Assembly (NCBI RefSeq): GCF_008642355.1
Contig: NZ_CP029193.1
Location: 248,001 to 312,000 of the forward strand
Source of the DNA: Streptomyces venezuelae
GTDB taxonomy: Bacteria > Actinomycetota > Actinomycetes > Streptomycetales > Streptomycetaceae
DNA length: 64,000 nt
Direction of reading: 5' to 3'
Shown here: piece after piece, positions 59,966 through 64,000 of the stretch
Numbering within the stretch: position 1 is the stretch's first letter
How the letters are laid out: each line of letters starts with the position of its first letter
Translations under genes and position numbers: made by a program
The notes under the pieces: model-generated
The model's database searches: none
Seen by the model: only the letters and a program-made list of their open reading frames with translations
Told to the model about the DNA's origin: nothing

Positions 59966-60721
59966 GTGGAAGCGCTCGAAATGGTGGCCGTGGGTGCCGC
60001 CGGTGTCGCGGCCGGCGGGCTCAACGCGGTGGTCGGGTCCGGCACCCTCATCACCTTCCCCACACTGCTGGCCTTCGGCTTCCCGCCGGTGCTCGCCAAT
60101 GTGTCGAACAACCTCGGCCTGGTGCCGGGCACTCTGAGCGCCGCGTACGGCTACCGGCGGGAGATGAAGGGCCAGCTCAGGCGGCTCGTACGGTTCGGCA
60201 CGGCCTCGCTCGTCGGCGGGCTGATCGGCGCGCTGCTCCTCCTGAAGCTCCCCGACGACGCCTTTCAGGCGGTGGTCCCCGCGCTCATCCTGAGCGCCTG
60301 CCTCCTGGTGCTGCTGCAGCCGTGGCTGACCCGCAGGCTCCGGAACCGCGAGGGCGGCGGCCGGGCAGACGGCGGCATACCCATGTGGTGCGGGGTCCTC
60401 GCCACCGGCATCTACGGCGGGTACTTCGGGGCGGCGCAGGGTGTGCTGCTCATGGCTCTGTTCGGCACGTTCATCCTGGACGACCTGCAACGGCTGAACG
60501 CCGCGAAGAACGTACTCGCGTCGATCGTCAACGGCGTCGCCGCGGTCGTCTTCATCGTGGTCGCGGACGTCGACTGGACGGCGGCGGGGCTGATCGCCGC
60601 CGGTTCGACGGTGGGCGGCCTCGTGGGCGCACGCTACGGCCGCCGGCTCCCGCCGCTGGCGATGCGCACCTTCATCGTGGTCGTGGGGACCACGGCCTCG
60701 ATCATCATGCTGATGCAGTGA
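59966..60721 (+). CDS. TauE/SafE-family membrane exporter
   Basis: A 251-residue membrane protein with about seven or eight helices and two repeats of the family motif: AGGLNAVVGSGTLITFPTLLAFG and GIYGGYFGAAQGVLLMALFG. Such proteins export sulfite, sulfoacetate or related organic anions. GTG start with AAAGGTG upstream. Divergent from a LysR regulator, 156 bases between starts, as is usual for inducible anion exporters. Confidence 0.92.
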   Translation: MEALEMVAVGAAGVAAGGLNAVVGSGTLITFPTLLAFGFPPVLANVSNNLGLVPGTLSAAYGYRREMKGQLRRLVRFGTASLVGGLIGALLLLKLPDDAFQAVVPALILSACLLVLLQPWLTRRLRNREGGGRADGGIPMWCGVLATGIYGGYFGAAQGVLLMALFGTFILDDLQRLNAAKNVLASIVNGVAAVVFIVVADVDWTAAGLIAAGSTVGGLVGARYGRRLPPLAMRTFIVVVGTTASIIMLMQ

Positions 60722-60806
60722 GGACGTGAGGAGCGGGGTGCCGCGGTTCACACCGGCAGACCCCGCACGTCGGAACACCACCCCATGGTTTATCGTTGAA
60801 CATGAT

Positions 60807-60845
60807 GTGGCCCCGACCGCGATTCCCCCGTCCGGTCGGGGTCAC
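60807..60845 (+). terminator. Hairpin downstream of the TauE gene
   Basis: Arms at 60807-60818 and 60834-60845 pair at 11 of 12 positions with a 15-base loop. It lies 86 bases past the exporter stop. Confidence 0.55.
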
Positions 60846-60965
60846 ATCCCTTTCACGCCACCTTCGCTCCGACGCCATGTGGACGCCTTCCCCGGTTTTC
60901 ACGCCTTCGAGGGCGAATATGACAAGCACAGCGCGTCACACACGCCCGGGCGGCATCATGCGTCC

Positions 60966-61250
60966 ATGGACGGTGCCAAGCCTGTGCAGGTCTTGTTCAC
61001 GCCCGACGAGTACGCCGCGATCCTGCGTCACGCGGACCGTCTCGGGGTGCCGGTGGCCGAGTTCATCCGCCGTGCGGTGACCGTCCGGGCCGAGGAGCCA
61101 CCCGGCCCGAGCCAGACGTCCGACAGTCGGCGCGGGGCTTCCGTACCGCCCGTCCAGCGCGGCCTGGGCCCGGCCGGAACCCCGGCGCTCCGGCGGTTCC
61201 TCGACACCCTCGCCGCCTCGGCGGACCCCGAGGACCAGCAGAGGCGGTGA
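60966..61250 (+). CDS. Small ribbon-helix-helix-like protein
   Basis: A 94-residue protein. The N-terminal half (KPVQVLFTPDEYAAILRHADRLGVPVAEFIRRAVTVRA) has the strand-helix-helix form of CopG/MetJ/Arc DNA-binding proteins. The C-terminal half is disordered (Ser/Gly/Pro-rich) with a final helix. It may be a solitary regulator or part of a toxin-antitoxin pair, but no toxin gene is beside it. Convergent with asnB. Confidence 0.65.
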   Translation: MDGAKPVQVLFTPDEYAAILRHADRLGVPVAEFIRRAVTVRAEEPPGPSQTSDSRRGASVPPVQRGLGPAGTPALRRFLDTLAASADPEDQQRR

Positions 61251-61272
61251 CCGGGGAGACGCGGCGTGCGGG

Positions 61273-63114
61273 TCAGGTGAGGACGATCTCCGGACGGTGG
61301 GTGTCCAGCCAGAGCGCCAGGTCGAGCGTCCGCTCGAGGCCGCGCCGCGAGGCCTGGGTGATCTGCGGCGCCTCCCGCCCCGCGGCCTTCGCGGCCGCCT
61401 CCCGGTCCACCAGGTCGAAGACGGGGTGCCCGGGCCGCGCGAGCAGGTCCTTGACGTGCCCCTGGAGCGCCACGGCGTACTGCGGGTCCTGCGTCGAGGG
61501 GTACGGGCTCTTCACCCGGTCGTAGACCGACCGCGGCAGCACATCGGCGGTCGCCTCGCGCAGCAGGCTCTTCTCCCTGCCGTCGAAGGACTTCAGCGCC
61601 CAGGGCGCGTTGTAGACGTACTCCACGAGCCGGTGGTCGCAGAACGGCACGCGCACCTCGAGGCCGACCGCCATGCTGGCACGGTCCTTGCGGTCGAGCA
61701 GGACGCGGACGAACCGCGTCAGGTGCAGATACGAGATCTTCCGCATCCGGAACTCGAAGTCGCTCTCGCCGTCCAGGCGGCGGATGTCGCCCACGGCACC
61801 CGCGTAACTCTCCTTGACGAAGGCGGGAAGGTCGAGCGCGGCGGTCAGGTCGGGGCGCAGGATGCCGGCGTCGTCGCCGAAGTGTTCCGCGAACCGCACC
61901 AGCCAGGGGAAGGTGTCGGCCGTGCGTGCCGCCTCGTCGAAGAACTGCAGGTAGCCGCCGAAGACTTCGTCCGCGGACTCCCCGGACAGCGCCACCGTGG
62001 AGTGCTCGCGGATGGCGCGGAAGAGGAGGTAGAGCGAGGCGTCCATGTCGCCGAAGCCCATGGGTATGTCCCGCGCGCGGATCATCTTGGCACGGACGTC
62101 CGGGTCGGCGAGGGCGTGGGAGTCCAGGACGATGTCGCGGTGGTCGGTGCCCGCCGACTTCGCGACGTCGTGGACGTACGGGGTGTCGGGCGTGCCGCGC
62201 AGTTCGTCGGCGACGAAGTTGTCGGCCTGGCCGACGAAGTCGACGGCGAAACTGCGGACCGTCTCCCCCGCCTCGGCGAGCTGGCGTGCGGCGATCGCCG
62301 TCATCGCCGAGGAGTCGAGGCCGCCGGAGAGCAGCGTGCAGCGCGGCACGTCCGAGACGAGCTGACGGCGCACGATGTCGTCGAGGAGCTCACGGACCCG
62401 GGCGACGGTGGTGTCGCGGTCGTCGGTGTGCGGACGGGTCTCCAGGGACCAGTACACGTGCCGGCGCAGACCGGAGCGGTCCACCGTGACAACGGTGCCG
62501 GGCTCGACCTCGCGCATGCCGTCCCACACGGCATGCCCCGGTGTCTTGACGAGGGCGAAGATTTCCCTGAGCCCGTCGAGGGCGACCCGGCGTCGTGCGA
62601 GCGGGTTGGCGAGGATCGCCTTGGGTTCGGAGCCGAACAGGACGCCGTCGGACGTCTCGTAGTAGTAGAAGGGCTTGATGCCCATGCGGTCGCGGATCAT
62701 CACGAGCCTGTCGTGCCGGGCGTCCCAGATCGCGAAGGCGTACATGCCGTTCAGCCGCTCGGCGAGGGCCTCGCCCCATTCGAGGTAGCCGCGCAGGACG
62801 ACCTCGGTGTCGGATTCGGTGGTGAACCGGTGGCCGCGGCCCGCCAGTTCGCGGCGGAGCTCCGTGAAGTTGTACGTCTCACCGGAGTAGACGAGCGCGA
62901 CGGCGCCCTGCGGTGTCTCGACGGTCATGGGCTGGCGTCCGCCGGGCAGGTCGATGATCGCGAGCCGCCGGTGTCCGAGGCCGGCGGGCCCCGCGGCCCA
63001 GGTGCCGCGGTCGTCGGGCCCGCGGCAGGACATCGTCTCCGTCATCGCGTCCAGGGTGGTGGACTCGGCCGTCAGATCACGGTCGAAGGAGACCCAGCCG
63101 GTGATGCCGCACAT
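61273..63114 (-). CDS. asnB: Asparagine synthase (glutamine-hydrolysing)
   Basis: A 613-residue two-domain enzyme. The class II glutaminase domain begins with Cys2 (MCGITGWVSFD), with the GDTEV-like and YNFTELRREL stretches; the synthase domain has the PP-loop LLSGGLDSSAMTA and 'ALSGESADEVFGGYLQFFDE'. It makes asparagine from aspartate, glutamine and ATP. In streptomycetes paralogues also serve secondary metabolism. GGAAGGAAAG precedes the ATG. Faces the TetR gene across a 216-base region with repeats. Confidence 0.96.
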   Translation of the reverse strand: MCGITGWVSFDRDLTAESTTLDAMTETMSCRGPDDRGTWAAGPAGLGHRRLAIIDLPGGRQPMTVETPQGAVALVYSGETYNFTELRRELAGRGHRFTTESDTEVVLRGYLEWGEALAERLNGMYAFAIWDARHDRLVMIRDRMGIKPFYYYETSDGVLFGSEPKAILANPLARRRVALDGLREIFALVKTPGHAVWDGMREVEPGTVVTVDRSGLRRHVYWSLETRPHTDDRDTTVARVRELLDDIVRRQLVSDVPRCTLLSGGLDSSAMTAIAARQLAEAGETVRSFAVDFVGQADNFVADELRGTPDTPYVHDVAKSAGTDHRDIVLDSHALADPDVRAKMIRARDIPMGFGDMDASLYLLFRAIREHSTVALSGESADEVFGGYLQFFDEAARTADTFPWLVRFAEHFGDDAGILRPDLTAALDLPAFVKESYAGAVGDIRRLDGESDFEFRMRKISYLHLTRFVRVLLDRKDRASMAVGLEVRVPFCDHRLVEYVYNAPWALKSFDGREKSLLREATADVLPRSVYDRVKSPYPSTQDPQYAVALQGHVKDLLARPGHPVFDLVDREAAAKAAGREAPQITQASRRGLERTLDLALWLDTHRPEIVLT

Positions 63115-63137
63115 GCGCTTTCCTTCCGCTCGCCGAA

Positions 63138-63261
63138 CTAGATGTAACTAGCACCTATGCGTGCAGCGTGCTCCTGTACTTGCGCACGGTCAACGCCCAC
63201 CGCGGACGGCACGGCTCGTCGACCCCGGTGATTTCAGCCGCTCTTTACCGACTTTTACCGA
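63138..63261. promoter_or_regulatory. asnB/tetR intergenic repeats
   Basis: CTAGATGTAACTAG (63138-63151) is an imperfect palindrome 24 bases before the asnB start, overlapping its probable promoter. Farther upstream TTTACCGA occurs twice (63244-63251 and 63254-63261), exactly one helical turn apart. Both could bind the adjacent TetR protein or another regulator. Confidence 0.4.
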
Positions 63262-63330
63262 TGGCGGAGGGCCTGACTCGTGTCAGCAGGGCAGCCGCGA
63301 GGGAGGGTTTTGGCCACAGGCAAAGACTTG

Positions 63331-63996
63331 TCAACGATGCGCCGACCCCCTCTTCGCGACGGCTTCCAGCAGCGCTTCCGCGTCACCACGGGCCTGCTCG
63401 ACGGCGTCCGGGAACACACGCAGGCCGTGGGCGACGAGCGCACCCTCGTGCAGCAGCATGAGCGTGCGCCCGAGCCGCGCGGCTTCGGCCCCGGACGGCG
63501 CGACACCCCCGGCGACATCGGTGAACAGCGCGAGCATCCAGGCCTTCTGGCCGACGATGATCGGGTACGCGGGATGCGCGGGGTCACTGATCTCGGCGTG
63601 CGCGTTGACCATGCCGCACCCCTTGGCCAGACGGCCGTCGGCCCCGTCGGCCCAGTCGCGCAGGGCGTCGAAGACGGCGAGGATCCGGGCCCGGGGCGTG
63701 GCCGCGGCCTCGATGTACGGGGCGAGGAAGGCACGCCAGCGTTCGTCGCGGTCGGCCAGGTACTCCACGACGATCTGCTCCTTGGAGCCGAACCGGTCGT
63801 AAAGGGTCTTCTTCGTCACCCCGGCCTCGACGGCGATCAGGTCCACGCCGACGGCGTGGATGCCGTGCTCGTAGAACAGGCGCCCGGCGGCGTCGAGGGC
63901 GCGGCGGGCGGCCGCTGTCATGACGATGCGGTGCGGGCGCGCGACGCCGCCCTCTTCTCCGTGCGCCTCTTCTTTTCCGTGCGCCTTTTCACCCAT
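63331..63996 (-). CDS. TetR-family transcriptional regulator
   Basis: A 221-residue repressor. The helix-turn-helix is at about residues 35-75 (RLFYEHGIHAVGVDLIAVEAGVTKKTLYDRFGSKEQIVVEYL), and the C-terminal domain matches the type with 'RGGMVNAHAEISDP'-like KGCGMVNAHAEISDPAHPAYPI. The ATG at 63996 lies four bases from the window end, so upstream control cannot be seen; a shorter start at 63921 (MTAAARRALD) is possible. It may control asnB or a gene beyond the window. Confidence 0.88.
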   Translation of the reverse strand: MGEKAHGKEEAHGEEGGVARPHRIVMTAAARRALDAAGRLFYEHGIHAVGVDLIAVEAGVTKKTLYDRFGSKEQIVVEYLADRDERWRAFLAPYIEAAATPRARILAVFDALRDWADGADGRLAKGCGMVNAHAEISDPAHPAYPIIVGQKAWMLALFTDVAGGVAPSGAEAARLGRTLMLLHEGALVAHGLRVFPDAVEQARGDAEALLEAVAKRGSAHR

Positions 63997-64000
63997 GCAC

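Noticed and set aside
1..64000. CRISPR arrays, tRNA or rRNA genes, phage or insertion elements
   Set aside because: No regular spaced repeats, no tRNA cloverleaf or rRNA conserved cores, and no transposase or phage structural motifs were seen on either strand.

Overview
The window reads as chromosomal DNA of a Streptomyces or a very close relative. It has very high GC, strong third-position GC bias, GTG and TTG starts, and several protein families that are mostly actinobacterial: a SAV2177-type methyltransferase, a DUF6131 miniprotein, an LPFR-motif miniprotein, a DUF3093 protein, a subtilisin-inhibitor-like secreted inhibitor and an ECF42 sigma factor. I see no rRNA, tRNA, CRISPR array, insertion sequence or phage module.

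Layout. (1) 1-3.8 kb: the 3' part of a beta-propeller protein, then a SecD-SecF fusion and a small secreted protein. (2) 3.8-14.0 kb: a compact minus-strand locus for mannoside use: binding protein, two permeases, GH38 alpha-mannosidase, long-form mannose-6-phosphate isomerase, ROK sugar kinase and LacI regulator. A LacI-type operator lies just upstream of the first gene. It has no ATPase of its own, so a shared multi-sugar ATPase elsewhere is implied. (3) 14.0-17.1 kb: an ANT-type nucleotidyltransferase, then cyanase and carbonic anhydrase with a divergent CynR-like regulator. (4) 17.1-22.3 kb: small stress-type proteins (PRC-barrel, DUF6131, LPFR, VOC, hemerythrin), then a secreted SGNH esterase, a GH114 lipoprotein and a dienelactone hydrolase. 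(5) 22.3-25.3 kb: a cobalt ECF transporter (CbiMNQO) under a cobalamin riboswitch.

(6) 25.5-34.6 kb: a DUF3048 protein, an MMPL transporter, a TTC38-like TPR protein, an M6 metalloprotease, and an epoxide hydrolase preceded by a 24-codon leader ORF. (7) 34.6-43.9 kb: arylamine N-acetyltransferase, two methyltransferase-like proteins, GNAT, a large secreted alpha/beta hydrolase broken by an in-frame TAG, DUF3093, a Lys-P1 protease inhibitor, a cupin and a YunG protein. (8) 43.9-49 kb: a CoA transferase and TauD-like dioxygenase pair, a SAV2177 methyltransferase and a stand-alone dihydrolipoyl dehydrogenase. (9) 49-57 kb: an MMPL transporter, an MFS transporter coupled to a luciferase-like remnant, a DHA2 efflux pump and a bifunctional pectate lyase-pectin methylesterase. 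(10) 57-64 kb: a YciI/ECF42 pair with a matching promoter, LysR with TauE, a ribbon-helix-helix-like protein, asparagine synthetase B and a TetR regulator.

Taken together the window carries many carbon-scavenging functions (mannosides, pectin, polygalactosamine, secreted esterases and proteases) mixed with regulators and efflux pumps. The best candidates for new biology are the complete mannoside locus with its fused isomerase, the nonsense-split secreted hydrolase, the predicted leader peptides ahead of the epoxide hydrolase and dioxygenase genes, and the unusual reactive site of the protease inhibitor.
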